From contig NZ_FWXX01000003.1 in assembly GCF_900176475.1 (NCBI RefSeq), positions 124,001 to 188,000 of the forward strand: a stretch of 64,000 nucleotides of DNA, written 5' to 3'. The stretch is from Tropicibacter naphthalenivorans (GTDB lineage: Bacteria; Pseudomonadota; Alphaproteobacteria; Rhodobacterales; Rhodobacteraceae). Made by a program: the position numbers and the translations under genes. The first letter of the stretch is position 1. Every line of letters starts with the position of its first letter. The notes beneath the pieces are model-generated. The model had not been told where the DNA came from, did no database searches, and saw nothing but the letters and a program-made list of their open reading frames with translations. This document shows positions 25,206-34,407 of the stretch, in pieces.

Positions 25206-25850
25206 TTATCGAGGGGTAAAGATGCGGGCGGACATGGGTTGGTCAAGCGCATAGCCGCCCTCTAGCGCGCGGGCGGTCTGGGCAAAGCGCTGGTGCAGGG
25301 CGTCGCGGTGGGCGGTGATCGCCTCGGCGCGGCTAGGGTCAACCGCCGTCAGCGTGGCGCAAAAGGCGTCGAAATCGGCGTAGCGTTCGGTGCGAGGGTA
25401 ATCATAGGCCTTGATCAGGCGCAGCGCTTGAACCGCGTCCATGGCATCCTGAGCGGCGTGGCGGATCGCGGTCTCGTCGTCGACCACGGCGATCACGTGG
25501 GACAAAGCGCCCTCGGCGCGCGGTTCGATCACGATCAGGCGGCCATGGGGGCGCAGCACGCGGGCGGCCTCGGCCAGAGCGGCGGGCATAGCCGGCACCG
25601 GCACGTGATGCAGCGCGTTCACACAGACCGCGTGGTCGAATTGCGCATCATCAAAGGGCATCGCCTCGGCCCCCGCACGGGTGATCCCGGGGTCATCCGG
25701 CGCAAAGGGGTCAAGCCCCGTCCACGTCGCGCCAAGCTGCTGAAACCGCGCGGCCAAAGCGCCCTTGCCACAGCCGATGTCAAGGATTTGGGCCCCGGAA
25801 AGGTCGCCCAGTTCGTCTGTGATCACATCAAAAGAGGTGCGTGTCGTCAT
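25206..25850 (-). CDS. SAM-dependent methyltransferase (Methyltransf_11 type)
   Basis: A 214-residue class I methyltransferase. The SAM-binding motif is ILDIGCGKGALAARF near residue 25, followed by GLDPFAPD and a VLRPHGRLIVIEP motif near 105. The longer frame from 26051 adds sequence without family similarity, so the ATG at 25850 is chosen, although its ribosome site is poor. The product lies 18 bases upstream of the acyl-CoA dehydrogenase gene. Its substrate is unknown. Confidence 0.82.
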   Translation of the reverse strand: MTTRTSFDVITDELGDLSGAQILDIGCGKGALAARFQQLGATWTGLDPFAPDDPGITRAGAEAMPFDDAQFDHAVCVNALHHVPVPAMPAALAEAARVLRPHGRLIVIEPRAEGALSHVIAVVDDETAIRHAAQDAMDAVQALRLIKAYDYPRTERYADFDAFCATLTAVDPSRAEAITAHRDALHQRFAQTARALEGGYALDQPMSARIFTPR

Positions 25851-26183
25851 GGGACGTTTGTGGCAACGTCGCGGGCAAAAGGCCAGAGTGCAAGGGCGTA
25901 GATTCTGCAACTTTCCCCCAAAGGCCAGCGCCCAACAGACCGTCAAAAGCACGTTGCCTGAGGAACATCCGGCGCGTGCGGGGATGTTTGAACCCTCCAA
26001 AAGACGGCATTTCGCTCTTTGTATGACTCCGAAAGCTTTGCGTGCCCACATCCGTCCGCTTAACCCAACAACGCCCCGCCACCGCGCGCTTAAGCAGTCG
26101 ATTGGCGTCGGGGCAGGCCTTGGACACGCTCGGTTTTTAAAACGTGACTCACCTACCTACACAAAAATCAGTGATTTATGAGT
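25851..26183. other. Non-coding stretch of 333 bases
   Basis: No gene, RNA or repeat I can support. GC content falls noticeably from left to right, marking the border of the low-GC pocket that reaches the tRNA. Confidence 0.6.
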
Positions 26184-26468
26184 CTACTGAGATGCCGGGC
26201 TGACCTGTAGTTCGCGTTTTATACGCTCTGCTTTGCTCTTTTGAAGAACCGGCGTGCCATCTGGATTTACGACTTGATGGGGCGATGCGGCGTACCCAAA
26301 GCCCGTTTGATAGGTGCAGGGCGAGTCTGTCAGGACTTTACCATTTGTTCTTGCGGCGAGAATTCCGCATTGGCGAGGGCTGCACGCAGGGCATGCCATT
26401 GCTATGGCTTGGCTTGCAAAAAGCGTAGCAAACAGAGCTGTAGTGATTATTCGTGTGAATCGCTGCAT
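26184..26468 (-). CDS. Small secreted cysteine-containing protein
   Basis: A 94-residue protein with a signal peptide (MQRFTRIITTALFATLFASQ, cleavage near AIA) and three early cysteines in MACPACSPRQCG. The rest is polar (VNPDGTPVLQKSKAERIKRE). I do not recognise a family. It follows a similar-sized secreted protein on the same strand after 18 bases. Base composition is clearly lower in GC than the flanks, which suggests horizontal acquisition, consistent with the tRNA 0.6 kb away. Confidence 0.6.
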   Translation of the reverse strand: MQRFTRIITTALFATLFASQAIAMACPACSPRQCGILAARTNGKVLTDSPCTYQTGFGYAASPHQVVNPDGTPVLQKSKAERIKRELQVSPASQ

Positions 26469-26486
26469 CGGATTAACCTTAAATAA

Positions 26487-26801
26487 TCAATTGGAAACAG
26501 CGGGTTTCGAGCTGAGTTTTTGTTTGAGAGCTGGGTCGATCTTACGAGCCGCAGTTCCTTCAGAATATGTGCCTTCTTTGCCATTGATAGAGCAATCTAC
26601 GCCGCCCCAGCCATTGCCAGAGCATGATACACCATCGGCATCGCATGATCTCGAAATGACATGTGATCCATCTTGAGAAAAAATTGTGCAACGTCCTCCC
26701 CATGCTTTGCCGTCCTTGGCAAGCGCGAAAGGTGCCGATACGCCTAAAATCAATAGTGTCGTCGTAAGCAGGCTAAATTTCTTAAAGTGTGAAGGAAACA
26801 T
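26487..26801 (-). CDS. Small secreted Gly/Cys protein
   Basis: A 104-residue protein with a clear signal peptide (FSLLTTTLLILGVSAPFALA) and a mature part rich in Cys, Gly and Ser: CTIFSQDGSHVISRSCDADG, then CSGNGWGGVDCSINGKEG. Four cysteines could form two disulfides. No family is recognised. It is the first gene of a two-gene, low-GC unit upstream of the preceding feature. The 160 bases before it contain no other gene and should hold the promoter. Confidence 0.62.
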   Translation of the reverse strand: MFPSHFKKFSLLTTTLLILGVSAPFALAKDGKAWGGRCTIFSQDGSHVISRSCDADGVSCSGNGWGGVDCSINGKEGTYSEGTAARKIDPALKQKLSSKPAVSN

Positions 26802-27025
26802 CCAAGACTACCCCTAATGTTACTGTGCGATGTGCCTTTCATTGCGATTAGGTGGGTTTGTTAATGCAATAATTGGCTGAAGGTACACCAACTCTGAACG
26901 GCGCATCATGCCACGTAAACGGAGGTATTCCTGACCCTAATTCGTGTCACAAGCGACCTGTCGTTGCAGTGCATCACAAGTTCAGGGGTGGACAAAAAGG
27001 TGGATACGCCACCCCCAGAAACCAA

Positions 27026-27060
27026 AAAAGCCACTAAGGACAATATCCTAGTGGCTTTTC
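27026..27060 (-). terminator. Terminator after tRNA-Thr
   Basis: An inverted repeat AAAGCCACTA / TAGTGGCTTTT with an internal AGGA/TCCT pairing forms a long hairpin flanked by A and T runs. It lies immediately beyond the tRNA 3' end and would work in both directions. Confidence 0.8.
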
Positions 27061-27061
27061 A

Positions 27062-27137
27062 TGGTGCCGCTGAAGGGACTCGAACCCCCGACCCCATCAT
27101 TACGAATGACGTGCTCTACCAGCTGAGCTACAGCGGC
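27062..27137 (-). tRNA. tRNA-Thr (anticodon CGT)
   Basis: A 76-base cloverleaf with encoded CCA. The acceptor stem GCCGCTG pairs with CAGCGGC, the D-arm is GCTCAGCTGGTAGAGC, the anticodon loop TTCGTAA carries CGT, and the T-arm holds TTCGAGT. It reads ACG codons. The bordering low-GC pocket on its 3' side fits the usual place where islands integrate, but no integrase or repeated tRNA end is visible. Confidence 0.96.
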
Positions 27138-27183
27138 ACTCTGGTGGGCGACCCCATAGCACCGGGATCGCCCGAGGAAAAGG

Positions 27184-28695
27184 CTATTTTTTCGCCTCTT
27201 CCACGGTTTCTGCGTCCTCGACGACCACCGCATCTTCGGCCACGGGGGGCTCTGCCGCTGGCTCTTCGGCGGGGACGATGATGTCTGCCTCGGGCGCGGG
27301 CTCTTCGGACTTGTCCTCGATGGCCCCGACGATCAGCGGCAGCATGTCCGCGCCGGCGGGCAGGACCACCTCGGACTGCGGCGGGCTCTTCCACGACAGG
27401 GTGTCAAAGGCCGAGCAGTTGGTGCACAGCGGCGCCCATTGCGCGTGGATCGTGCCGCATTTCTCGCAGACCCACTGGGGTCCGCGCGGGGCGGTCAGCG
27501 CGCGCGCCAGCCAGCCACGGATCACCGTGTCGGACGCGCCTTCGCCCTTTTCGATGGCCGCCATGATCGCCAGAACGCGGGCGTCGGGGTTATCCTCGAT
27601 CAGATCACCCAGCGACCGGCGCGCCTCGGGGAAGTCCTCGGCGGCGAGGTTGAGTTCCGCCTTGAGCAGCTTGGTCTCGCGGTGATCGGGGTTGATGCGC
27701 GTCAGCGGGACAAAGCGTTTGATCCGCTGGTCCGGCGTCTCGTTCGGCTCGATCTCTGCGAAAGCGGCGGCGAGGTCGGGATGCGGCGAGACTTCCCAGG
27801 CCTTCTTGATCACGCGCATGGCGTTGCGCTTGCGGTCGCGGGCGATGTAGGCGCGGGCAGCCATGGCGGCGGCGGGCACCAGATCGGGAGAGTTGCGGTT
27901 CGCCTCAATCGCGGCATCGGCGGCAGCTTGCGAGGCCTCGTTGTCCGAAATCTCGGCGGCAGCGGACAGCGCCAGAACCGCGTCGCGGCGGCGGTACACA
28001 TCACGCGGCAGGGTGCCGGTTTTCAGCTTGGTCGCCAAGGTCTTGCGCGCGCCGTCCCACTGGTGCTTTTCGGCTTGCAGACGCAGCAGGGTATCCTGCA
28101 CCTCGCCATGCTTGGGCTTGATCGCAAAGGCGCGCTCGGCCAGTTGCAGGGCGGTGTCGGTATCACCTGCCTCCAGCTTTTGGTGCATCAACCCGCGCAC
28201 CCCGACAAAGCGGGTGTCGTCGCGTTTCAGCAGCCGCTTGTAGACCTCTTCGGCCTTTTTGCGGTCGCCGGACGCCTCGGCGGCCTGCGCGGTCAGCAGG
28301 TCGGTCAGCTCGGGCTTGTGCAGGTATTTCTCGGCCTTCTGCGCCTTGGCAATGGCCAGACGCCCTTCGCCAGAGGCCAGCGCCATCATACCTTCGGACA
28401 GCGCCTTGTAGCCCTTTTGCTCGCGGTTGCGGTCGAAATAGCGGCTCAGCGCGGTCTCGTCGCCGTTGATGAACTTGAGCGTGGCGATGACCAGCGCGAA
28501 CAGCTTGAGGAACAGCCAGACCACGAGGATCAGCACCATGGCGGCGATGACCGATTGCAGCGGACCAAGGGTGAATTCCATCCCCGCCGCCTGAATGGTG
28601 AGGCCGCCAGAGCTTTCCATCAGGTAGCCTGCGCCCAGGGTCAGCGCCGCGACCAGCGCGACGAAAACTACGATCTTGATAAGTGACCAAAGCAT
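27184..28695 (-). CDS. hemY: HemY-family TPR membrane protein
   Basis: A 503-residue inner-membrane protein: two N-terminal membrane segments (residues 1-25 and about 40-65), the HemY_N region with FDRNREQKGYKALSEGMMAL, then TPR helices. It is encoded beside hemD and a Mic60-like gene, as in many alphaproteobacteria. A C-terminal zinc-ribbon-like motif CEKCGTIHAQWAPLCTNC precedes an acidic Ala/Glu/Pro tail. HemY is linked to porphyrin metabolism by location, but it is not an enzyme of the pathway; a scaffold role is assumed. Confidence 0.88.
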   Translation of the reverse strand: MLWSLIKIVVFVALVAALTLGAGYLMESSGGLTIQAAGMEFTLGPLQSVIAAMVLILVVWLFLKLFALVIATLKFINGDETALSRYFDRNREQKGYKALSEGMMALASGEGRLAIAKAQKAEKYLHKPELTDLLTAQAAEASGDRKKAEEVYKRLLKRDDTRFVGVRGLMHQKLEAGDTDTALQLAERAFAIKPKHGEVQDTLLRLQAEKHQWDGARKTLATKLKTGTLPRDVYRRRDAVLALSAAAEISDNEASQAAADAAIEANRNSPDLVPAAAMAARAYIARDRKRNAMRVIKKAWEVSPHPDLAAAFAEIEPNETPDQRIKRFVPLTRINPDHRETKLLKAELNLAAEDFPEARRSLGDLIEDNPDARVLAIMAAIEKGEGASDTVIRGWLARALTAPRGPQWVCEKCGTIHAQWAPLCTNCSAFDTLSWKSPPQSEVVLPAGADMLPLIVGAIEDKSEEPAPEADIIVPAEEPAAEPPVAEDAVVVEDAETVEEAKK

Positions 28696-28708
28696 GAATT
28701 CGTGACCC

Positions 28709-30241
28709 TTATTGCTGATTCAATTCTGTGGCGAGCGTGGCCGCAGCGGCCAGAGCATCGCGGCGCGCCTCGGCGCGGGCGGTCCAATCGGCCAGTTCGG
28801 CCTGACCTTCCGGCGGCAGCGCCGCAAGTTCGGTGAGCGCGGCATCCAGATCGCCGGATTTCACCGCCGCCTCGGCGCGCGACAGGACCGCATCGGGGTC
28901 GTCGCCCTCGCGCGGGGTGGTGGACCGGGCGCCCAGTTGTTTCTGAAGGAAGCTGCCAAGACCGCCATCGCCCTCTGCGGCGGGCAGCGCATCGCGCGAG
29001 GCGCGCAGGGCGGCGCGGGCCACATCCGGGAAGTCAGTCGCCAGAGCCGTGAGCGAGGGGATGCCTTCGCCCGCGTAATCGCTGATCGCGGCGGGGACCG
29101 ACACGCCATTGGCGGTCAGGGTGCCCAGCGGCTCGGCGTAGGCTTTGCCCGCCTGCATCCGTGCGGTCAGATCGGCTAGAGCCGAACGGCTGGCGGCCAA
29201 GGATGCCTGATCCTGCGCGTTGGCCTGTGCGGCAAGCGCCTGTTCGGCCATGGCTTCCATCTCGGCCTGCTGCTGAGCCACGGCTTCGCGCTGTGCGGCG
29301 ATGGCGGTGCGCAGGTCTTCGAGCTCGCGCTCATAGGCGGCGATGGCCTCGGGCGAGACGGCCTCTGCCAAGGGTTGCTTTTCCAGCGCGGTCATCCGCG
29401 AATCCATCGCGGCGAGTTGGTCGCCCATGTCGGTCAGCGTGGCGTCAAAGCCGGACAGCTGGTCGGTGATCGTGGCGACCGAAGTTTCCAGCCCCGACAG
29501 GTCGATGCCCTCGGCAGCGGCTTGGGCTGCGTCGATGCGATCCGACAGAGCGGTCAATTGCGCCGACTGGTCGGACAGCGCGGCGGACGTGTCGGCCTCG
29601 AACGTGTCGTCGCCGCCGGCCATAAAGCCGTACTGCGACGCGCCAAAGCCCACAGCCGCAGCGACAACGCCGCCCAGCAGCATGGGGACAAAGCCGCCTT
29701 TGCGCTCAATCACCTTTTCCTGCACCACGGTGGGGGCGGGTTCCGGGGTCGGCTCCGGCTCGGGCGTGGTGTCAGCGGCCAGAGTATCCTCGGCCTCGGA
29801 GGAGGCAGGCTCGGCGCTGTCGTCGGGCAAATCGGCCTCGGGGGCGGTGTCGTCGCCCAGCGAAGCTTCCTCGGCGGGCGCGTCGGCGGCAGGCTCCACA
29901 GCCTCTTCAGCCTTCACGTCATCCGCGTCCGGTGTCGCCTCAACCTCGGAGGCACCTTCGACGGTGTCGTTGTGCTGGGCAGGCGTGGTGTCCTCGGCGG
30001 TCTCGGCCCCGTCAACCTTTGCCTCATCAGCGTCAGGCGTTGCCTTAACCTCAGCAGCGCCAGCGACGGTGTCCGCCTCAGCAGCGCCAGCGACGGTGTC
30101 CGCCTCAGCAGCGCCAGCGACGGTGTCCGCCTCAGCAGCGCCGGCGACGGTGTCGTTTTGCTCGGGCGCGACGCTGTCCTCTGCGGTTTGATCGACCTTC
30201 ACGGTCCGATTGGCCGGTTTACCCTGTCTGCGCTTTGCCAC
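28709..30241 (-). CDS. Mic60/mitofilin-like membrane protein
   Basis: A 510-residue protein with one membrane segment (GGFVPMLLGGVVAAAVGFGA near residue 190), an acidic repeat-rich N-terminal region before it and a coiled-coil region after it (AYERELEDLRTAIAAQREAV), ending in a mitofilin-like helical domain. Alphaproteobacterial Mic60 shapes intracytoplasmic or cristae-like membranes and is typically encoded between hemD and hemY, exactly as here. It starts at a GTG with an AGGTGG site. The N-terminus contains near-identical DTVAGAAEA repeats encoded by a 27-base tandem repeat. Confidence 0.85.
   Translation of the reverse strand: MAKRRQGKPANRTVKVDQTAEDSVAPEQNDTVAGAAEADTVAGAAEADTVAGAAEADTVAGAAEVKATPDADEAKVDGAETAEDTTPAQHNDTVEGASEVEATPDADDVKAEEAVEPAADAPAEEASLGDDTAPEADLPDDSAEPASSEAEDTLAADTTPEPEPTPEPAPTVVQEKVIERKGGFVPMLLGGVVAAAVGFGASQYGFMAGGDDTFEADTSAALSDQSAQLTALSDRIDAAQAAAEGIDLSGLETSVATITDQLSGFDATLTDMGDQLAAMDSRMTALEKQPLAEAVSPEAIAAYERELEDLRTAIAAQREAVAQQQAEMEAMAEQALAAQANAQDQASLAASRSALADLTARMQAGKAYAEPLGTLTANGVSVPAAISDYAGEGIPSLTALATDFPDVARAALRASRDALPAAEGDGGLGSFLQKQLGARSTTPREGDDPDAVLSRAEAAVKSGDLDAALTELAALPPEGQAELADWTARAEARRDALAAAATLATELNQQ
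30051..30158. repeat. 27-base tandem repeat inside the Mic60-like gene
   Basis: Three copies of a 27-base unit beginning TCAGCAGCGCCAGCGACG (30051, 30078, 30105) are identical, and a fourth (30132) differs by a few bases. They encode four ADTVAGAAE-like peptides in the disordered N-terminal region. Near-identity at DNA level indicates recent expansion and a likely length polymorphism. Confidence 0.92.
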
Positions 30242-30280
30242 GTCTTACCACCTTTTCGACTCTCTGACCTAACGGCCAGA

Positions 30281-31009
30281 TCAAACTTCCCTGCGCGCGT
30301 ATTGTCCAGCAACGTCCAGCAACTGCGCCACCAATGGGAGCAGCGCCGACGACTCAGGCCGCGCGGCGACTTTCAATTCTGTTATATGAAGCCCCGAGAC
30401 CGCCTTGACCACAGCTTCGCTCATAGCCGCGACAAGAAGCGGCGCTTTTATACTCATATTGCTTAACAATAGCCCAGTTCGGGGCGAGTAAACCGGGGCA
30501 ACGATGGGAATATTTCCCCCGAACGCCTCTTGGGCCTCTGGCGTGGGGGGCAATTCGGGCTGGTCATAGACGATGGCGGTGCGGGTCGGAATGCCTGCCG
30601 CCGTCAGCCGCCCGGCCACATCGCCGCGTGAATGCGTTCCGCGCAGGTGCAGCAGCGGCGCGTCGGGGCGGATGTCCGTCAGCCAAGCGATCAGATCCTC
30701 GGCGTTACCATCGGCGCTACGCGCGCGCATCCCGGCCTCCGTCGCTGCCAGCGCCGTGGCCTTGCCGACCGTGTAGGCGGGCAGATCAACCGGGCCGCCA
30801 AGCCGGACATAGGCCTGAACCCCATTGGCCGAGGTAAAGATCACCCCGCGCGTATCGGTCATATCGTGCAAGGGCCCCGTCACCGTGATCCCGATCAGCG
30901 GCGAAATCACCGGGCGGAACTGACAGCCTTGGGCCTGCAACGCCTGCACCACGCGGCGCGAGGACGCCTCGGGTCGGGTCAGCAAGAGCACGGGCAGCCT
31001 GTTTGTCAT
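30281..31009 (-). CDS. hemD: Uroporphyrinogen-III synthase
   Basis: A 242-residue protein that closes and isomerises hydroxymethylbilane to uroporphyrinogen III in heme, siroheme and cobalamin synthesis. It has the two-domain HemD layout with weak sequence conservation typical of the family: [16 protein letters not shown] at the start, [13 protein letters not shown] near residue 55 and [13 protein letters not shown] near 83. It leads the hemD-mic60-hemY unit and is divergent from tsaD over 72 bases. hemC is not in the window. Confidence 0.88.
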   Translation of the reverse strand: MTNRLPVLLLTRPEASSRRVVQALQAQGCQFRPVISPLIGITVTGPLHDMTDTRGVIFTSANGVQAYVRLGGPVDLPAYTVGKATALAATEAGMRARSADGNAEDLIAWLTDIRPDAPLLHLRGTHSRGDVAGRLTAAGIPTRTAIVYDQPELPPTPEAQEAFGGNIPIVAPVYSPRTGLLLSNMSIKAPLLVAAMSEAVVKAVSGLHITELKVAARPESSALLPLVAQLLDVAGQYARREV

Positions 31010-31081
31010 CGACGCTCCGGGATTGTGGGGCAGCTTGTGGGGTGGTACTCGCTACGTCCATGCAACGCAATGGGAGCGCCT

Positions 31082-32161
31082 ATGCCTGACCCGCTGATCC
31101 TTGGGCTGGAAAGCAGCTGTGACGATACCGCCGCCGCTCTGGTGCGCGGGCGCGAGGTGCTGGCCAGCGTGGTCATGGGGCAGAACGCCTTGCACGCCGC
31201 GTTTGGCGGGGTGGTGCCAGAGATCGCCGCCCGCGCCCATGCCGAGCGTCTGGACCTGTGCGTCGAGCAAGCCCTGGACGAGGCGCGGGTTGGGCTGGCG
31301 GACGTCGACGCGATTGCCGTGACGGCTGGGCCGGGGCTGATCGGCGGGGTGCTGTCGGGCGTGATGGTGGCCAAGGGCTTGGCCACGGGTCTGCGCAAAC
31401 CGCTGGTGGGAGTGAACCATCTGGCGGGGCACGCGTTGACGCCCCGCCTAACCGATGGGCTGGAATTTCCCTACCTGATGTTGCTGGTCTCCGGCGGGCA
31501 TTGCCAGTTCCTCGTGGTGCGCAGCGCGACCGAGTTTCGCCGTCTGGGCGGCACCATCGACGACGCGCCCGGCGAGGCCTTTGACAAGACCGCGCGGCTG
31601 CTGGGCCTGCCCCAGCCGGGCGGGCCGTCGGTCGAGGCCGAGGCGCTGAAGGGCGACGAAAAGCGCTTCCGCTTTCCCCGGCCTTTGCTGGATCGGCCCG
31701 GTTGCGATCTGTCGTTCTCGGGTCTGAAAACCGCGCTGATGCGCCAGCGGGACGCGATCACCGCCGACAAGGGCGGGATGACCGTGCAGGACCGCGCCGA
31801 CCTCTGTGCCGGGTTTCAGGCCGCCGTCCGCGATGTCTTGACCGAGAAAACGCGCCGCGCGATTGCCCTGTATCTAGAGGAAAGCCCGTCGCAGCCCGCC
31901 TTGGCCGTGGCTGGGGGCGTCGCGGCAAATATGGCTCTGCGCGCCGGGTTAGAGACTGTTTGCGCCGAGAATGGCTTGGCCTTTACCGCCCCTCCGCTGC
32001 GGCTGTGCACCGACAATGCGGCGATGATCGCCTATGCGGGGTCGGAACTGTTTGCGCGTGGCGAAACCTCTGGGATGGACCTATCCGCGCGGCCCCGCTG
32101 GCCCTTGGACAAGAGCGCCGCGCCGCTGATCGGATCGGGCAAAAAGGGGGCCAAGGCATGA
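31082..32161 (+). CDS. tsaD: tRNA N6-adenosine threonylcarbamoyltransferase
   Basis: A 359-residue ASKHA-fold enzyme that, with TsaB/TsaE, makes t6A37 in ANN-decoding tRNAs. Motifs: [15 protein letters not shown] at the start, the metal-binding histidines in RAHAERLD and [20 protein letters not shown], and [12 protein letters not shown]. The ATG at 31082 has a GGGAGC site; longer frames upstream have no family match. Its stop overlaps the start of gpsA (ATGA). Its functional partner tsaE is 13 kb away in the same window. Confidence 0.96.
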   Translation: MPDPLILGLESSCDDTAAALVRGREVLASVVMGQNALHAAFGGVVPEIAARAHAERLDLCVEQALDEARVGLADVDAIAVTAGPGLIGGVLSGVMVAKGLATGLRKPLVGVNHLAGHALTPRLTDGLEFPYLMLLVSGGHCQFLVVRSATEFRRLGGTIDDAPGEAFDKTARLLGLPQPGGPSVEAEALKGDEKRFRFPRPLLDRPGCDLSFSGLKTALMRQRDAITADKGGMTVQDRADLCAGFQAAVRDVLTEKTRRAIALYLEESPSQPALAVAGGVAANMALRAGLETVCAENGLAFTAPPLRLCTDNAAMIAYAGSELFARGETSGMDLSARPRWPLDKSAAPLIGSGKKGAKA

Positions 32162-33114
32162 TCGCTGTGCTGGGGGGCGGCGCGTTTGGCACCGCTTTGG
32201 CCGTAAGCTTGGCGCGCGATGGGCGCAACGTGGCGCTCTGGGCGCGGGACGCGAAGGTCGTCGCGCAGATCAACGACACGCACACGACGCCGCGCCTGCC
32301 GGGCGTGACCCTGCCGGACACGATCACCGCCACGACGGACCTAGACCGCGCGACCGGGGCCGACACCCTGCTGCTGTCCGTTCCGATGCAGACGCTCGGG
32401 ACCGTGCTGGCGCAGATCGACGCGCCCTTGGCGGGCAAAGCCCTCGTGGCCTGCTGCAAGGGCATCGACATGCAAACCCTGGAGGGGCCGACCGCGATCC
32501 TGACCCGCGCCAAACCGCAGGCCATTCCCGCCGTTCTGACCGGCCCCAGCTTTGCCGCCGACATCGCGCGCGGCCTGCCCACGGCGCTGACGCTGGCCTG
32601 CAAGGGCGAGACGGGCGTGGCGCTGCAACACGCGCTGTCGACGCAGAACCTGCGCCTTTACCGGACCGAAGACCTGATCGGCGCGGAACTGGGCGGAGCG
32701 TTGAAAAACGTCATCGCCATTGCCTGCGGCATCACCATCGGCGCGGGGCTGGGCGATAGCGCCCGCGCGGCCCTGATGACGCGCGGCTTTGCCGAGATGA
32801 CGCGCTTTGCCGTGGCGCTTGGCGGGCAGGCCGAGACGCTCGCGGGGTTATCCGGCCTTGGCGATCTGGCGCTGACCTGCACCTCTGAGCTGTCGCGGAA
32901 CTACCGCTTTGGGCAGTCGCTGGGCCGGGGCGAGAGCTTTGACGCCAGCGTGACCGTCGAAGGCGCGTCCACCGCCCGCGCCCTTGCCACCATCGCGCAG
33001 GACCGCGCCCTGTCGCTGCCGATCTCTTGCGCCGTTGCCGCCCTTGTCGAAGGGCGCGCCAGCGTGGCAGACATCATCCAGAACCTGCTTAACCGCCCCC
33101 TAAAGGAAGAATAG
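32158..33114 (+). CDS. gpsA: NAD(P)H-dependent glycerol-3-phosphate dehydrogenase
   Basis: A 318-residue enzyme that reduces dihydroxyacetone phosphate to sn-glycerol-3-phosphate for phospholipid synthesis. The Rossmann start is [17 protein letters not shown]; the catalytic lysine lies in [14 protein letters not shown], and [10 protein letters not shown] follows. Length is standard. It overlaps tsaD by 4 bases and is followed after 3 bases by a YciI-family gene, forming a housekeeping run. Confidence 0.96.
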   Translation: MIAVLGGGAFGTALAVSLARDGRNVALWARDAKVVAQINDTHTTPRLPGVTLPDTITATTDLDRATGADTLLLSVPMQTLGTVLAQIDAPLAGKALVACCKGIDMQTLEGPTAILTRAKPQAIPAVLTGPSFAADIARGLPTALTLACKGETGVALQHALSTQNLRLYRTEDLIGAELGGALKNVIAIACGITIGAGLGDSARAALMTRGFAEMTRFAVALGGQAETLAGLSGLGDLALTCTSELSRNYRFGQSLGRGESFDASVTVEGASTARALATIAQDRALSLPISCAVAALVEGRASVADIIQNLLNRPLKEE

Positions 33115-33117
33115 ACC

Positions 33118-33387
33118 ATGCTGATTGCCCTCATTGCCAAAGACAAGAAAGGCGCGCTTCAGATCCGCAAGGACACCCGCGAAGAGCACCTCGCCTATCT
33201 CAAGGGCACCGGCGTCGTGACCCAAGCCGGGCCGCTGCTGGACGATGCCGAAGAGATGTGCGGCAGCCTTGTGGTGCTGGATGTGGCCGACATGGCCGCC
33301 GCCAAGGCCTGGGCCGAGAATGACCCCTACGCCAAGGCCGGCCTGTTCGAAAGCGTCGAACTGATCCAGTGGAAAAAGGTGATCTGA
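33118..33387 (+). CDS. YciI-family protein
   Basis: An 89-residue ferredoxin-like fold protein. YciI hallmarks are the early charged segment REEHLAYLKG, the GPLLDD patch and FESVELIQWKKV at the end. The family is widespread with few known functions. It lies between gpsA and the EVE gene and shares one base with the latter (TGATG). Confidence 0.88.
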   Translation: MLIALIAKDKKGALQIRKDTREEHLAYLKGTGVVTQAGPLLDDAEEMCGSLVVLDVADMAAAKAWAENDPYAKAGLFESVELIQWKKVI

Positions 33388-33809
33388 TGCGCTTTTGGCT
33401 GTTCAAATCCGAACCCTCGACGTGGTCCTGGGACGATCAGGTCGCCAAGGGCGACGCGGGCGAGGAATGGAACGGCGTGCGCAACTATCAGGCGCGCAAC
33501 TTTATGCGAGAGATGGCCGTGGGGGATCGCGGCTTTTTCTATCACTCGCAAAAGGAAAAGGCGGTGGTCGGCACGGTCGAAGTAATCGCCCCCGCCCACC
33601 CCGACAGCACCACCGACGACCCGCGCTGGGAGTGCGTCGACATCAAGGCGCTAACCCCGGCAAAAACCCCGGTGACGCTGGACGAAATCAAGGGCGACGA
33701 ACGCCTGTCCGAAATGGCGCTGATCAAGCAATCGCGCCTGTCCGTGCAACCCGTCAGCGCCGAAGAATGGCGCATCATCTGCGCCAAGGCCGGGATCGCA
33801 CTGGATTAA
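33387..33809 (+). CDS. EVE-domain protein
   Basis: A 140-residue EVE (PUA-like) domain protein. The start RFWLFKSEPSTWSWDDQ, WNGVRNYQARNFMREM and the aromatic-cage region GDRGFFYHS are family signatures. EVE domains recognise modified bases in DNA or RNA. As a stand-alone gene in this conserved neighbourhood it is more likely a housekeeping factor than part of a restriction system. Its stop overlaps the convergent gene by 4 bases. Confidence 0.92.
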   Translation: MRFWLFKSEPSTWSWDDQVAKGDAGEEWNGVRNYQARNFMREMAVGDRGFFYHSQKEKAVVGTVEVIAPAHPDSTTDDPRWECVDIKALTPAKTPVTLDEIKGDERLSEMALIKQSRLSVQPVSAEEWRIICAKAGIALD

Positions 33810-34216
33810 CCGTCCGCCGGGGTCAGGATCGCAGGGTCGGGCTGGCCCAACCAGTCCAGCGCTTGCTGGCGGTTGCGGCTGACGTAAACCTCGGCCCATT
33901 CGGTGGTGTTCAGCACCTGTTCGTACATCCGGGACACGCCGAACAGCACATCATTGACCGCATGACAAGCCACGCGCAACTGGATGTTTTCACGCTGTAG
34001 ACAGGCGACCGTCATCGCCCGAATGCGCAGAATGTCGGCAAAGACCAGCTCTGTATCGTGGCAATTCTTTGCGTCGATGAAACAATGCCCCGCCACGAAC
34101 GGACGGCCCGGACGGGTGATTTCAGCCGTCAGGGTGATTGCTTCGCGGGTCGTAACGGTGTCGGTACAGGTGATGCAACACAGATCGTTTCCCGGATAAT
34201 GGAGCACCGAAATCAT
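33806..34216 (-). CDS. Conserved hypothetical protein, STAS-like length
   Basis: A 136-residue cytoplasmic protein with no family I can name. It has an alternating beta/alpha look (MISVLHYPGNDLCCITC, then VFADILRIRAMTVACLQREN, FGVSRMYEQVL) that could be a SpoIIAA/STAS-like fold. Five cysteines are present. A TTG directly before the ATG is an alternative start; the AAGG site is 7 bases from the ATG. It is convergent with the EVE gene and otherwise stands alone. Confidence 0.6.
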   Translation of the reverse strand: MISVLHYPGNDLCCITCTDTVTTREAITLTAEITRPGRPFVAGHCFIDAKNCHDTELVFADILRIRAMTVACLQRENIQLRVACHAVNDVLFGVSRMYEQVLNTTEWAEVYVSRNRQQALDWLGQPDPAILTPADG

Positions 34217-34407
34217 CAATTGGCCTTCGTCTTAATTCACGGGTGAAGCAACTCAGGATCACCCACACACAACCACAAGCACTTCAAGCTGATCACCGCT
34301 ACCTTTATACGGTGAAACTCGACAAATAACCCTATTATTTAATACATAGAGCTGCATTTAACGTAACGAAAAATGCGTGAATCCGTCATTATATCTGGTC
34401 GAAGGTC

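Noticed and set aside
27062-27137. Functional attachment site at tRNA-Thr
   Set aside because: No repeated tRNA 3' end and no integrase in the window; only the composition shift hints at past integration.
26964-27281. Plus-strand frame of 105 codons
   Set aside because: It reads through the antisense of tRNA-Thr (EGTRTPDP...) and the hemY end; a known type of artefact.
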